A stretch of DNA of 64,000 nt from Variovorax sp. OV329 (GTDB lineage Bacteria; Pseudomonadota; Gammaproteobacteria; Burkholderiales; Burkholderiaceae_C). The stretch spans positions 1 to 64,000 of the forward strand of contig NZ_FOUG01000003.1 in assembly GCF_900114785.1 (NCBI RefSeq), in the 5' to 3' direction. A model generated the notes under the pieces. It was not told the origin of the DNA, searched no databases, and saw nothing but the letters and a program-made list of their open reading frames with translations. The first letter of the stretch is position 1. Every line of letters starts with the position of its first letter. The position numbers and the translations under genes were made by a program. Below are positions 26,893 to 35,876 of the stretch, piece by piece.

Positions 26893-28100
26893 AGACTTTG
26901 CGACTGCGCGCCGGCAAGGAGCGATCCCTGCTGCGGCGCCACCCCTGGATATTCGATTCGGCCATCGCCAAGGGCGGTGCCGACGCCGGCGAGACCGTGC
27001 GCGTGGAAGGCGAGGACGGCCACTTCCTCTGCTGGGCCGCCTTCAGCCCGGTTTCCAAGATCCGCGCGCGGGCCTGGAGCTTCAAGGAGGAGGATCGCAT
27101 CGACGCCGCCTTCTTCCGCCAGCGCGTCGCCCTTGCGGTGCGGGCGCGCCAGCTGTTCTCGCTGCCCAGCGACGGCGTGCGCCTCGTCCATGGCGAGGCC
27201 GACGGCCTGCCGGGCCTCATCGTCGACCGCTACGGCGAGGTGCTGGTGGCGCAGTTCCTGTCGGCCGGGGTCGAGCGCTGGAAGAAGGTGCTGGTCGATG
27301 CCCTGCTGGCCGAAACCGGCCTGGTGCATTTCTACGAGCGCTCCGACGCCAGCGGCCGCGAGCGCGAGGGCCTGGCGCCCGTCACCGGCTGGCTGGCCGG
27401 CGGCGACGGGCAGGGCACCGAGCTGACCATCCAGGAGCATGGCTGGCGCCTGAGCCTGGACGTGGCCACCGGCCACAAGACCGGCTTCTACCTGGACCAG
27501 CGCGACAGCCGGCGCCGCTTTGCCGAACTGGCGCGCGAGCGGCGCTTCCGGCGCGTGCTCAACTGCTACTGCTACACCGGCGGCTTCACCGTGGCGGCCC
27601 TCTGGGGCCTGCGCGAGGCCGGCGCGCTGGAGGGCGCCGAGGTGGTGTCGGTGGATTCCTCCCTGCCGGCGCTGGAGCGCGCCCGGGCCCACGTGGCGCT
27701 CAACGGCTTCGAGGGCGCGGACTGCCAGTTCCTGGATGCGGACGTCAATGCCACTCTGCGCCGCTTCATCGACCAGGGCCAGGTCTTCGACGCCATCGTC
27801 CTCGATCCGCCGAAGTTTGCGCCCACCGTCGCGCATGCCGAGCGGGCCGCGCGGGCCTACAAGGACATCAACCGCCTGGCGCTCAAGCTGCTGGCCCCGG
27901 GCGGCATGCTGCTGACCTTTTCGTGCTCGGGCGGGATCGGCGCCGAGCTCTTCCACAAGATCGTGGCCTCGGCCGGCATCGACGCCGGGGTGGACGGCTA
28001 CATCAGCGAGCGCCTGGGCGCGGCGCCCGACCACCCGATGACCATCGAGTTCCCGGAAGGCGAGTACCTGAAGGGCCTGGCGGTGGTGCGCAAGCTGTAG
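26889..28100 (+). CDS. rlmI: 23S rRNA (cytosine-C5) methyltransferase, RlmI-like
   Basis: This is a 403-residue protein. A PUA domain occupies the first 75 residues (RLRAGKERSLLRRHPWIFDSAI), then an EEHEA-like linker, then a class I SAM methyltransferase: NCYCYTGGFTVAALWGL (SAM loop), VVSVDSSLPALERA, and FDAIVLDPPKFAPTV with the DPP catalytic segment. FSCSG near the end contains a conserved cysteine. RlmI methylates C1962 of 23S rRNA in E. coli. A large palindrome starts at its TAG stop codon. Confidence 0.88.
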   Translation: MKTLRLRAGKERSLLRRHPWIFDSAIAKGGADAGETVRVEGEDGHFLCWAAFSPVSKIRARAWSFKEEDRIDAAFFRQRVALAVRARQLFSLPSDGVRLVHGEADGLPGLIVDRYGEVLVAQFLSAGVERWKKVLVDALLAETGLVHFYERSDASGREREGLAPVTGWLAGGDGQGTELTIQEHGWRLSLDVATGHKTGFYLDQRDSRRRFAELARERRFRRVLNCYCYTGGFTVAALWGLREAGALEGAEVVSVDSSLPALERARAHVALNGFEGADCQFLDADVNATLRRFIDQGQVFDAIVLDPPKFAPTVAHAERAARAYKDINRLALKLLAPGGMLLTFSCSGGIGAELFHKIVASAGIDAGVDGYISERLGAAPDHPMTIEFPEGEYLKGLAVVRKL

Positions 28101-28259
28101 TGTGCTGTCGCGCAAATAGCTGCGCGGAAAAGCGCGCCTTTCAGGCCATGGCGGCGTTGCAAATCCTCGCGATACCACCGGGTATCGCTGCGGTTTGCGC
28201 CTTGCCCTGACCTGAAACGCATCGCTTTTCTCCGCGCAGCTATTTGCGCGACAGCACAC
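28100..28259. repeat. 160-bp imperfect palindrome starting at the rlmI stop
   Basis: The outer arms 28100-28134 and 28223-28259 are identical apart from a two-base insertion. The inner part is also symmetric: TTTCAGG/CCTGAAA, then GCAAAT versus a matching GGTTTGC, and a perfect central stem GCGATACC-acc-GGGTATCGC. The whole can fold as one long hairpin. Its core resembles the palindrome after ftsZ. It could end transcription or stabilise the rlmI mRNA, or be a non-autonomous repeat. Confidence 0.9.
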
Positions 28260-28339
28260 CAAGCAGCCCCGGGAAAGCGGGCGAATGCACCGGAGGCTAG
28301 ACTTTCGGGTTTTCCCGCTCACAGACCCCGGAGTACGCC

Positions 28340-29392
28340 ATGGCCCTCATTCCCGCCACCATCCTCACCGGCTTCCTCGGCTCGGGCAAGACGACGCTGC
28401 TCAAGCGGGTGCTGACCGAGGCCCACGGCCAGAAGATCGCCGTCATCGAGAACGAATTCGGCGAAGAGAACATCGACAGCGACATCCTGGTGACCGAGTC
28501 CAAGGAGCAGATCGTGCAGATGAGCAACGGCTGCATCTGCTGCACGATCCGCGAAGACCTGCGCTCGGCCCTCCAATTGCTGGCCGCCAAGAAGCGCCAG
28601 GGCCTGCTGGACTTCGACCGCGTGGTGATCGAGACCACCGGCCTGGCCGACCCCGGCCCCGTCGCCCAGACCTTCTTCATGGACGACGAGATCGCCGAGA
28701 GCTACCTGCTGGACTCCATCCTGACCCTGGTGGACGCCAAGCACGCCGCCCAGCAGTTCAACGACCGCCAGGAGGCGCGCCGCCAGGTGGGCTTTGCCGA
28801 CCAGCTCTTCATCAGCAAGACCGACCTGGTCCCGGCGGAAGAGACCGACGCGCTGATGCACCGCCTCAAGCACATGAACCCCCGTGCGCCGCAGCAGAAG
28901 GTGCACTTCGGGGAGGTGCCGCTGTCGCAGGTGTTCGACCTGCGCGGCTTCAACCTCAACGCCAAGCTCGACATCGACCCGGACTTCCTGAAGGAAGACG
29001 ACCACGCGCACCACGACCACGACCACGAACACGGCGAGCACTGCGACCATCCCTCGCATGCCCACGAGGGGCATGGCCATCACCACCACGTGGACGACGA
29101 CGTGAAGAGCTTCGTCTACAAGGCCGACCGCCCCTTCGACCCGGCCCGGCTCGAGGATTTCCTGGGCGCCATCGTGAACATCTACGGCCCGCGCATGCTG
29201 CGCTACAAGGGCGTGCTGCACATGCAAGGCACCGAGCGCAAGGTGATCTTCCAGGGCGTGCACCAGCTGATGGGCAGCGACCTGGGCCCGGCCTGGGCCG
29301 AGGGAGAAGCTCGCCAGAGCCGCATGGTGTTCATCGGCATCGACCTGCCGCGCGACATCCTGGAGCAGGGCCTGGAACAGTGCTTGGTGTAA
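28340..29392 (+). CDS. COG0523 (CobW/P47K) GTPase with His-rich loop, metal-chaperone-like
   Basis: This is a 350-residue GTPase. The P-loop is GFLGSGKTTLLKRV, the CxCC metal-binding motif is GCICCTIRED, and the G3/G4-like motifs are ETTGLADP and SKTD. A histidine-rich stretch of about 28 residues (about 228-255) should bind metal. The C-terminal CobW_C domain follows (VYKADRPFDPARLEDFLG). Family members deliver zinc, cobalt or iron to enzymes. No metal-responsive operator was seen upstream, so the metal is undetermined. Long gap before it is filled by the palindrome. Confidence 0.88.
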   Translation: MALIPATILTGFLGSGKTTLLKRVLTEAHGQKIAVIENEFGEENIDSDILVTESKEQIVQMSNGCICCTIREDLRSALQLLAAKKRQGLLDFDRVVIETTGLADPGPVAQTFFMDDEIAESYLLDSILTLVDAKHAAQQFNDRQEARRQVGFADQLFISKTDLVPAEETDALMHRLKHMNPRAPQQKVHFGEVPLSQVFDLRGFNLNAKLDIDPDFLKEDDHAHHDHDHEHGEHCDHPSHAHEGHGHHHHVDDDVKSFVYKADRPFDPARLEDFLGAIVNIYGPRMLRYKGVLHMQGTERKVIFQGVHQLMGSDLGPAWAEGEARQSRMVFIGIDLPRDILEQGLEQCLV

Positions 29393-29432
29393 GCCCGCGC
29401 TGAAACCGCCGCCCGGGCGTTCCAGTTCTCTA

Positions 29433-29672
29433 TACAATCGCGCCCCGATCCGGAGGTGGACTCTGTCGCAAGTAAGGCAGAGTGTGACTTCCGGCATACA
29501 CGAAGGCGCGTTTGCGGCCCGCATTCAGGGGTATAACCCCACGGATTGCCACCGGCGAGCACCCTATAACCGTGGGGTCGACGCATCTGCCTCAAAAAGC
29601 GTTGCGGAATCCGCGGATACAGGACGCCTGTGGATGCAGAGCGTCGTGAGTTCAACCAAGGAGCCCGTCACC
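29433..29672 (+). promoter_or_regulatory. dksA promoter and structured leader
   Basis: A TACAAT -10 box (29433-29438) is followed by about 230 bases before the dksA start. The leader can form a nested stem (29450-29454 with 29490-29494, enclosing 29461-29465 with 29478-29482). It also holds GGGGTATAACCCC (29528-29540), whose CCCC is shared with a second stem, CCCCACGG (29537-29544) with CCGTGGGG (29570-29577). The two cannot form together. No known riboswitch was recognised. Confidence 0.5.
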
Positions 29673-30455
29673 GTGAATAAAGCCGTCGCCAAGGCCAAGC
29701 CTGCTGCCAAGCCGGACGTCAAGAAGACCCCGGCCGCCGCCAAGCAGCCTGCGCCCGCCGCGAAAAAGGCGACCGCGACCAAGAGCCCTGCCAAGGCCGC
29801 ACCGGCCGCGCCTGCACCTGCCCCCGCGCCAGCGCCTGTGGCGCACGCCTCCGTGCCTGCGCGGGCCGGCCGGCCTTCGGCGCGACTGTCCTCCGTGACC
29901 GTTCCCTCCATGCCCCAAACGGTGGCCTCCACGGCCGCCAAGTCCAGTTTTACGCAGACCATGTCCACCGTCCTCGTCCCTCCGCCGCCGCTTTCGATCA
30001 AGAAAGACCCGAAGCTCGCCAACAACTGGAAGACCAAATCGGTCGAGGAACTCAGCGATGACGAAGTCATCGCCATGCCCGATTCCGAGTACATGAACGA
30101 CAAGCAGATGGCTTTCTTCCGCCACAAGCTCGTTCTGCTCAAGAAGGGCATCCTCGACAACGCCGGCGAGACCACCGAGCACCTGCGCGAGGACACCGTG
30201 GTCGTTCCCGACCCGGCCGACCGCGCCACCATCGAGGAAGAGCACGCCCTGGAACTGCGCACCCGAGACCGCGAGCGCAAGCTGCTCAAGAAGATCGAGC
30301 AGTCCATCCAGCGCATCGACGCCGGCGACTACGGCTACTGCGACGAGACCGGCGAGCCCATCGGCGTCGGCCGCCTGCTGGCCCGTCCCACGGCCACGCT
30401 CTCGCTCGAGGCGCAGCAGCGCCGCGAGCTCAAGCAGAAGATGTTCGGGGATTGA
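29673..30455 (+). CDS. dksA: RNA polymerase-binding transcription factor DksA, N-terminally extended
   Basis: This is 260 residues from GTG 29673, chosen because AAGGAG (29658-29663) sits nine bases before it; ATGs further upstream lack this. E. coli DksA has 151 residues; here the first 115 are an Ala/Pro/Lys-rich extension. The coiled-coil tip DPADRA (D180, D183, A185) that reaches the polymerase active site is intact. The C-terminal zinc region reads YCDETGEPIGVGRLLARPT, with only one of the four usual cysteines (C223), so zinc binding is unlikely, as in cysteine-poor DksA variants. It potentiates ppGpp control of rRNA and amino-acid genes. Confidence 0.88.
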   Translation: MNKAVAKAKPAAKPDVKKTPAAAKQPAPAAKKATATKSPAKAAPAAPAPAPAPAPVAHASVPARAGRPSARLSSVTVPSMPQTVASTAAKSSFTQTMSTVLVPPPPLSIKKDPKLANNWKTKSVEELSDDEVIAMPDSEYMNDKQMAFFRHKLVLLKKGILDNAGETTEHLREDTVVVPDPADRATIEEEHALELRTRDRERKLLKKIEQSIQRIDAGDYGYCDETGEPIGVGRLLARPTATLSLEAQQRRELKQKMFGD

Positions 30456-30497
30456 AGCCCCCAGCCTCTCTTCTCCACGCGAACCGTCGCTGACACC

Positions 30498-32057
30498 ATG
30501 GGCAAGGAAGATTCGGGCCGCCTCCTGTCCAAGGTGGCGAAGTTCGTCCGCAATCCGCTGAAGGACTGGTCCGAGCTGGACGCGCCAGAGTCACTGCCGG
30601 CGGACAACGGCTACAGCCGCGAGATGCTCAAGGAGATGATCGAGCGGCGCCAGCGCAACGACTTCGTGCGCCGGCGCGAGTTCGACATGCTGCGCAAGCT
30701 GCGCCAGCGCGAGGCCGCCGGCGGCACGCCCGAGAGCGCTGCCGCCATCTCGTCCTTCAACATGAGCACCTCGGGCAAGTCCGAGGGCCGCGCGCTCACG
30801 CTCAAGAAGATCGACGAGATCGAAGAGCAGATGTCCCAGCAGTGGTGGAAGGGGCGCGCCCCGGGCGGCGGCGACGCACCACCAGTGCCTCCCGCCACGC
30901 CCGAGGCAGCACCCAGTACCGAGGAGGCGGCCCGTCGCGCCCAAGCCTACGCCGACACCGAGCCCGGCATGGCGCCGCCCGGCGAGCACGCCGCGGCCGC
31001 CATGGCTGCGGGGCGCGAAGGTGCCCATCCCTCCGGGCTGGAAGACGCCGCCATCCGTTTTGCCCAGGGCGACGACGCCGGCGCCGAGGCGGTGCTGCTG
31101 CAGATGACGGCGCCCGAGAGCCCGCACGCGGACCAGAACGAGATCTGGCGCGCGCTGCTCGACTTGTACCGAGCTACGGGCGACGCCGAGAAGTTCGGCG
31201 CCGCCAGCACCCGCTACGCACAGCGCTTCAAGCGTCCCGGTCCGGAATGGGTGTCGCTGCGCAGCCTGGCGCGGGATGCCCAGGCCGGCATCGATGCCAT
31301 GCCGGCGCCCGAGGCCCCTCCCGAAGGCCTGGAGCAGGAGGCCGACTGGGCCTGTCCCGAAGTCCTCACGCGTGAAGGCCTGGCCGAGCTCACCCGTGCG
31401 CTGGCCGCAGCCGGCCCCGTGTGGCACATGGACTGGCGCCGGTTGTCGGTCGTCGAGCACGATGCCGCGGGCCCGTTGCGCGCCCTGTTCAACCACTGGG
31501 CCGATTCCCCGGTCCAGCTGCGCTTTGACGGCGCCCATCAGTTGCTGGCGGTGCTCGAGAAGGCCGCGCCCACGGGCGACCGCAGCGTCGACGTGGTCTG
31601 GTGGCAGCTTCGCTTGGCGGTGCTGCGCACCGTCCATGAAGCCGACGCCTACGAGCTGGCGGCGCTCAACTACTGCATCACTTTCGAGGTGTCGCCGCCG
31701 CCGTGGATCGATCCGCGCGGCAGCTATACCGCCATGGATGTCGGCGTCGCGCCGGCGCCCGCTGTCTATTCCGCGGAGCCCAGCCGCGCCGTTCTGATGG
31801 GCCATCTGGGCGGCGATTGCCAGCAATTGCTGCTGCGCCTGGACGCCGACCTGAAGAACGCCTTGATGCCCACCGTCTCCTGCGCCGCACTGCTGCGCGT
31901 GGACCTGGAAGGCGCCCGCGCCCTGATCGACTGGGTTGCGGGGCACGAGGAGCAGGGCCGGCGCATCGAGTTTGTCGACGCGCACCGGCTGGTCGCCTCC
32001 TTCTTCCACGTCGTCGGCGTCACCGACCACGCCAGCGTCAGCACTCGCAGCAAATAG
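30498..32057 (+). CDS. Large hypothetical protein with C-terminal STAS-like domain
   Basis: This is a 519-residue acidic cytosolic protein with no signal peptide. The N-terminal 120 residues are helical and charged ([24 protein letters not shown]) with a coiled-coil look, then a Pro/Ala-rich linker, then two repeats of helices around 200-300. The C-terminal 100 residues ([30 protein letters not shown]...[11 protein letters not shown]) resemble a STAS/anti-sigma-antagonist domain. It lies between dksA and hslV and, in my recollection, homologues hold that position in other Burkholderiales. Function unknown. Confidence 0.75.
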   Translation: MGKEDSGRLLSKVAKFVRNPLKDWSELDAPESLPADNGYSREMLKEMIERRQRNDFVRRREFDMLRKLRQREAAGGTPESAAAISSFNMSTSGKSEGRALTLKKIDEIEEQMSQQWWKGRAPGGGDAPPVPPATPEAAPSTEEAARRAQAYADTEPGMAPPGEHAAAAMAAGREGAHPSGLEDAAIRFAQGDDAGAEAVLLQMTAPESPHADQNEIWRALLDLYRATGDAEKFGAASTRYAQRFKRPGPEWVSLRSLARDAQAGIDAMPAPEAPPEGLEQEADWACPEVLTREGLAELTRALAAAGPVWHMDWRRLSVVEHDAAGPLRALFNHWADSPVQLRFDGAHQLLAVLEKAAPTGDRSVDVVWWQLRLAVLRTVHEADAYELAALNYCITFEVSPPPWIDPRGSYTAMDVGVAPAPAVYSAEPSRAVLMGHLGGDCQQLLLRLDADLKNALMPTVSCAALLRVDLEGARALIDWVAGHEEQGRRIEFVDAHRLVASFFHVVGVTDHASVSTRSK

Positions 32058-32110
32058 TTTCAGCAAGCAAGCTGGAGCAAGTGGCCTTGCAATTCGCGCG
32101 GGCCGCCCCC

Positions 32111-32133
32111 AAATTGTTCCAATGGAACAATTT
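32111..32133. promoter_or_regulatory. Palindrome centred on the hslV start codon
   Basis: AAATTGTTCC and GGAACAATTT are perfect 10-base arms around AAT. The A and T of the central bases are the first two letters of the hslV ATG (32122-32124). It may be an operator or, in mRNA, a stem hiding the start codon. Confidence 0.5.
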
Positions 32134-32667
32134 CACGGAACCACCATCGTCAGCGTGCGGCGCAAGACGCCAACCGGTGACCAGGTTGCCATCGGCGGGG
32201 ACGGCCAGGTGACGCTGGGCAATGTCGTCATCAAGGGCACCGCGCGCAAGGTCCGGCGCCTGTACAACGGCAAGGTGCTGGCGGGCTTTGCCGGCGCCAC
32301 GGCGGATGCCTTCACGCTCTTCGAGCGCTTCGAGGGCAAGCTGGAAAAGCACCAGGGCCAGCTCGCCCGCGCGGCCATCGAGCTGACCAAGGACTGGCGC
32401 ACCGACCGCGTGCTGCGCCGCCTGGAGGCCATGCTGGCGGTGGCCGATTCCAGCGTCTCGCTCATCATCACCGGCAACGGCGACGTGCTGGAGCCCGAGC
32501 AGGGCATCGTGGCCATCGGATCGGGCGGCGTGTATGCCCAGTCGGCCGCCAAGGCCCTGCTGGAGAACACCGAGCTGAGCGCCGAGGAGATCGTGCGCAA
32601 GTCGCTGGCCATCGCCGGCGAACTGTGCATTTATACGAACATGAACCACACCATCGAGGTCCTGTGA
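32122..32667 (+). CDS. hslV: ATP-dependent protease peptidase subunit HslV
   Basis: This is a 181-residue threonine protease. MEQFHG is removed to expose the catalytic threonine (T7) in [16 protein letters not shown]. The core phrases [34 protein letters not shown] and IAIGSGG-type [11 protein letters not shown] are standard. HslV forms a double hexamer fed by HslU. No clear Shine-Dalgarno sequence is seen, and the start codon sits in the centre of a 23-base palindrome. HslU follows after 85 bases. Confidence 0.95.
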   Translation: MEQFHGTTIVSVRRKTPTGDQVAIGGDGQVTLGNVVIKGTARKVRRLYNGKVLAGFAGATADAFTLFERFEGKLEKHQGQLARAAIELTKDWRTDRVLRRLEAMLAVADSSVSLIITGNGDVLEPEQGIVAIGSGGVYAQSAAKALLENTELSAEEIVRKSLAIAGELCIYTNMNHTIEVL

Positions 32668-32699
32668 TGCCCCCACGCTCAGCACTTCGTGTCTTCGCT

Positions 32700-32748
32700 G
32701 CCCCCCGAGGGGGCGCTGGCCTTTCTAGGGGCGGCCCGTCGAAAGGCC
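32700..32748 (+). repeat. Two hairpins in the hslV-hslU gap
   Basis: GCCCCC-CGA-GGGGGC (32700-32714) is a perfect triloop stem. GGCCTTTC (32718-32725) pairs with GAAAGGCC (32741-32748). The first type of GC-rich hairpin I associate with intergenic repeats in Comamonadaceae. hslU begins five bases later, so these could attenuate hslU relative to hslV. Confidence 0.75.
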
Positions 32749-32752
32749 GGAC

Positions 32753-34081
32753 ATGACGATGACCCCCCAGGAGATCGTCTCCGAACTCGACAACCACATC
32801 GTCGGCCAGTTCGACGCCAAGCGCGCGGTGGCCATCGCCCTGCGCAACCGCTGGCGCCGCCAGCAGGTGGATCCCAAGCTGCGCAGCGAGATCACGCCCA
32901 AGAACATCCTCATGATCGGCCCCACTGGCGTGGGCAAGACCGAGATTGCTCGGCGCCTGGCCCGCCTCGCCGACGCGCCCTTCATCAAGGTCGAGGCCAC
33001 CAAGTTCACCGAGGTGGGTTACGTGGGCAAGGATGTGGATTCCATCATCCGCGACCTCGCCGAAGTGGCCGTCAAGCAGACCCGCGAATCCGAGAGCGCC
33101 AAGGTGCGCATGCGCGCCGAGGACGCGGCCGAGGAGCGCATCCTCGACGTGCTGCTGCCGCAGGCCCGCGCGGCCGACGGCACCTCGGCCACGGGCGACA
33201 GCAGCAACGCCACCCGCCAGGCCTTCCGCAAGAAGCTGCGCGAGAAGCAGCTGGACGACAAGGAAATCGAGATCGACCTGGCCGAGACCCGCGCGCCCCT
33301 GGAGATCATGGGCCCGGCCGGCATGGAAGAGATGGCCGAGCAGCTGCGCGGCATGTTCGGCCAGCTCGGCCAGGCCAAGCGCAAGACGCGCAAGCTTCGC
33401 ATCGGCGAGGCCATGGGCCTGCTGATCGACGAGGAGGCCGCCAAGCTGGTCAACGAGGACGAGATCCGCGCCCAGGCGATCTCCAACGCCGAGCAGAACG
33501 GCATCGTCTTCATCGACGAGATCGACAAGGTGGCCACCCGCAGCGACACGCAGGGTTCCGACGTCTCGCGCCAGGGCGTGCAGCGCGACCTGCTGCCGCT
33601 GGTGGAGGGCACGGCCGTCAGCACCAAGTACGGCGTGGTGCGCACCGACCACATCCTGTTCGTGGCCAGCGGCGCCTTCCACCTGAGCAAGCCCAGCGAC
33701 CTGATCCCCGAACTGCAGGGGCGCTTTCCGATCCGCGTGGAACTTCAGTCGCTCTCGGTGGCGGACTTCGAGAGCATCCTCACCCAGACCCGGGCCTCGC
33801 TGGTCAAGCAGTACCAGGCGCTGCTGGCGACCGAGGGCGTCACGCTCGACTTCACCGCCGACGGCATCACCCGCCTGGCGAGCATCGCCTACGAGGTGAA
33901 CGAGCGCACCGAGAACATCGGGGCACGGCGACTGTCCACCGTGATGGAGCGGCTGCTGGACGAAGCCAGCTTCGACGCCACCCGTTTTTCGGGCCAGACC
34001 ATCCGCATCGATGCCGCCTACGTGGACGATCGCCTCAAGGCACTCAGCCACGACGAGGACCTGTCCCGCTTCATCTTGTGA
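32753..34081 (+). CDS. hslU: ATP-dependent protease ATPase subunit HslU
   Basis: This is a 442-residue AAA+ unfoldase that feeds HslV. Walker A is [12 protein letters not shown], the pore loop is [10 protein letters not shown], Walker B is [10 protein letters not shown], the sensor arginine region is [12 protein letters not shown], and the C-terminal tail ends EDLSRFIL, which docks into HslV. The I domain (about 110-240) is present. Two ATGs (32753 and 32759) are possible. A strong terminator follows at 34125. Confidence 0.95.
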   Translation: MTMTPQEIVSELDNHIVGQFDAKRAVAIALRNRWRRQQVDPKLRSEITPKNILMIGPTGVGKTEIARRLARLADAPFIKVEATKFTEVGYVGKDVDSIIRDLAEVAVKQTRESESAKVRMRAEDAAEERILDVLLPQARAADGTSATGDSSNATRQAFRKKLREKQLDDKEIEIDLAETRAPLEIMGPAGMEEMAEQLRGMFGQLGQAKRKTRKLRIGEAMGLLIDEEAAKLVNEDEIRAQAISNAEQNGIVFIDEIDKVATRSDTQGSDVSRQGVQRDLLPLVEGTAVSTKYGVVRTDHILFVASGAFHLSKPSDLIPELQGRFPIRVELQSLSVADFESILTQTRASLVKQYQALLATEGVTLDFTADGITRLASIAYEVNERTENIGARRLSTVMERLLDEASFDATRFSGQTIRIDAAYVDDRLKALSHDEDLSRFIL

Positions 34082-34124
34082 CAAGGGGGCCGCAGGCCGG
34101 CCTGACAATCGAGTGTTGGACTTT

Positions 34125-34157
34125 CACGCGGCGCCCATGAGGCGCCGCGTGCTTTTT
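34125..34157 (+). terminator. Intrinsic terminator after hslU
   Basis: CACGCGGCGCC (34125-34135) pairs perfectly with GGCGCCGCGTG (34141-34151) around CATGA and is followed by CTTTTTG. This separates the heat-shock protease genes from the dcw cluster. Confidence 0.9.
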
Positions 34158-34346
34158 GCGCGCTTTGCGGCGGTAGTTTTCACCTTTGTGGACTGCCTGC
34201 GTTGCACCCTGTGCGCGTCAATGTTTCACAAACCACATGCAGTGCCCTTTCTAAGTGCTTACTTCTAAAGGACTTTTCTCGTCGAAACCGATTCTTGAAA
34301 ACCGCGCTAAGTCCTTGATTCCATTACAAAAAATACAGCTCACCCC
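34158..34346. other. Gap before the mraZ promoter
   Basis: About 190 bases after the hslU terminator that hold no gene. The stretch is less GC-rich than its surroundings, with T and A runs near 34200-34340, which would suit an upstream region of the strong mraZ promoter. No small RNA or second terminator was recognised. Confidence 0.5.
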
Positions 34347-34377
34347 TTGTTGTGCGGTAGGTGATTCCTGCTACAGT
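34347..34377 (+). promoter_or_regulatory. Probable mraZ promoter
   Basis: TTGTTG at 34347-34352 and TACAGT at 34372-34377 are 19 bases apart, longer than ideal. The predicted transcription start falls in the phased AAGTG repeats, which fits repression by MraZ. Confidence 0.45.
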
Positions 34378-34383
34378 GCAAAA

Positions 34384-34408
34384 AAGTGCATTTAAGTGGG
34401 AAAAAGTG
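34384..34408 (+). promoter_or_regulatory. Putative MraZ operator (three phased AAGTG repeats)
   Basis: AAGTG occurs at 34384-34388, 34394-34398 and 34404-34408, exactly ten bases apart, the last two as AAGTGGG and AAGTGTC. MraZ operators in other bacteria are short G-rich direct repeats (TGGGN) with the same ten-base spacing, read by the MraZ ring from one face of the helix. Confidence 0.6.
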
Positions 34409-34463
34409 TCGGTACTTCCCGTTTTGGGGCGTGTTCCGGCAGCAGTCATAGGGTTTCAAGTTC

Positions 34464-34895
34464 GTGTTTCAGGGCGCTTCATCGCTGAGTCTGGATGCCA
34501 AGGGGCGGCTTTCGGTGCCGACCCGGCATCGTGACGTCCTGTCCGCGACCGCGGCGGGCCAGCTCACGGTCACGCGCCATCCCCACGGCTGCCTGATGAT
34601 CTTCCCGCGCCCTGCCTGGGAACAGTTCCGCGAGCGCATCGCCGCCATGCCGCTGAAGGACCAATGGCTCAAGCGCCTGTTCCTGGGCAACGCCATGGAC
34701 GTGGACATGGATTCCACTGGCCGCATCCTCATCTCGCCCGAACTGCGCGCCGCGACCGGCATTTCGCGCGAGACGCTGCTGCTGGGCATGGGCAGCCACT
34801 TCGAGCTGTGGGACAAGGCCACGCACGACGCCAAGGAGGCCGAGGCCCTGGCGGCCGGCCTGGCGAGCGAGTCCCTCCAGGACCTGGCCTTCTGA
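34464..34895 (+). CDS. mraZ: Transcriptional regulator MraZ
   Basis: This is a 143-residue protein from GTG 34464, with two AbrB-like halves. The DxxxR motifs [14 protein letters not shown] and [14 protein letters not shown] mark them. MraZ binds upstream of its own gene and dampens the dcw operon. It starts the cell-division cluster here; the 56 bases upstream hold phased repeats that are the likely operator. Confidence 0.93.
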   Translation: MFQGASSLSLDAKGRLSVPTRHRDVLSATAAGQLTVTRHPHGCLMIFPRPAWEQFRERIAAMPLKDQWLKRLFLGNAMDVDMDSTGRILISPELRAATGISRETLLLGMGSHFELWDKATHDAKEAEALAAGLASESLQDLAF

Positions 34896-34909
34896 CACGA
34901 GAGACGGCG

Positions 34910-35830
34910 TTGGACAACCCATGGACCCACACCACTGTCCTCCTGGAAGAAGCGGCCGCCGCTCTCCAGGCGGAAGGCTCGCGCGACACCTTCGTGGACG
35001 CGACCTTCGGGCGCGGCGGTCACTCGCGAGCGATCCTGGCCCGGCTGGCGCCCGAGGGGCGGCTCATCGCATACGACAAGGATGCGGAAGCGGTGGCGGA
35101 AGCAGCGCGCATCGAGGATGCGCGTTTTTCCATCCGCCACGAAGGATTCAGGCACCTGGGGGAGTTGGCGCCGGCCAGCGTCGCCGGCCTCCTGATGGAT
35201 CTCGGCATCAGCTCTCCCCAGATCGACAACCCCGCACGGGGTTTTTCTTTTCGTTTCGACGGGCCGCTCGACATGCGCATGGACACCACGCGCGGGGAGA
35301 GCGTTGCAGAGTGGCTGGCAACGGCCGAAACCCAACAGATTGCAGAGGTCATCCGTGACTATGGCGAAGAACGGTTTGCTGTTCAGATTGCAAAGGCGAT
35401 TGCAGCTCGCCGACAGGAACGGGGCCCAATTTCAACCACCACCGAACTGGCCGAGCTCGTGGCTGGCACGGTCAAAACCCGCGAGCCGGGCCAGAACCCT
35501 GCAACGCGCACATTTCAGGCTCTTCGGATTTTCATCAACGCCGAGCTTGAAGAGCTGCAACAGGCGCTAGAGGCCAGTCTTTCCGTGCTCAAGCCCCAGG
35601 GTCGGCTCGCGGTGATCAGCTTCCATTCGCTGGAAGATCGCATCGTCAAGCAGTTCATCGCCAAGCATTCGCGCGAGGTCTTCGACCGCCGCGCGCCCTT
35701 TGCCGAGCCCCGGGAAATGAAGCTTCGCTCCATCGGCCGCATCAAGCCGAGCGAGGCGGAGGTGCGGGGCAACCCGCGCTCGCGCAGCGCCATCCTGCGC
35801 GTGGCAGAACGCACGGGGGCGCCGGCGTGA
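34910..35830 (+). CDS. rsmH: 16S rRNA m4C1402 methyltransferase RsmH
   Basis: This is a 306-residue enzyme (MraW). I place the start at TTG 34910, giving [15 protein letters not shown], because WTHTTVLL is the usual beginning and no ATG or GTG fits. SAM loop is [32 protein letters not shown] and a late [15 protein letters not shown] are standard. Second gene of the dcw operon; 14 bases after mraZ. Confidence 0.93.
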   Translation: MDNPWTHTTVLLEEAAAALQAEGSRDTFVDATFGRGGHSRAILARLAPEGRLIAYDKDAEAVAEAARIEDARFSIRHEGFRHLGELAPASVAGLLMDLGISSPQIDNPARGFSFRFDGPLDMRMDTTRGESVAEWLATAETQQIAEVIRDYGEERFAVQIAKAIAARRQERGPISTTTELAELVAGTVKTREPGQNPATRTFQALRIFINAELEELQQALEASLSVLKPQGRLAVISFHSLEDRIVKQFIAKHSREVFDRRAPFAEPREMKLRSIGRIKPSEAEVRGNPRSRSAILRVAERTGAPA

Positions 35831-35876
35831 GGCATCTGCTCGTCATCGCCGCAAACCACCAGGCGGGAGGCAGCGC

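Noticed and set aside
29484..29672. Upstream ATG extension of dksA
   Set aside because: The extra residues are not DksA-like, and AAGGAG is placed for the GTG at 29673. The stretch is better read as a structured leader.
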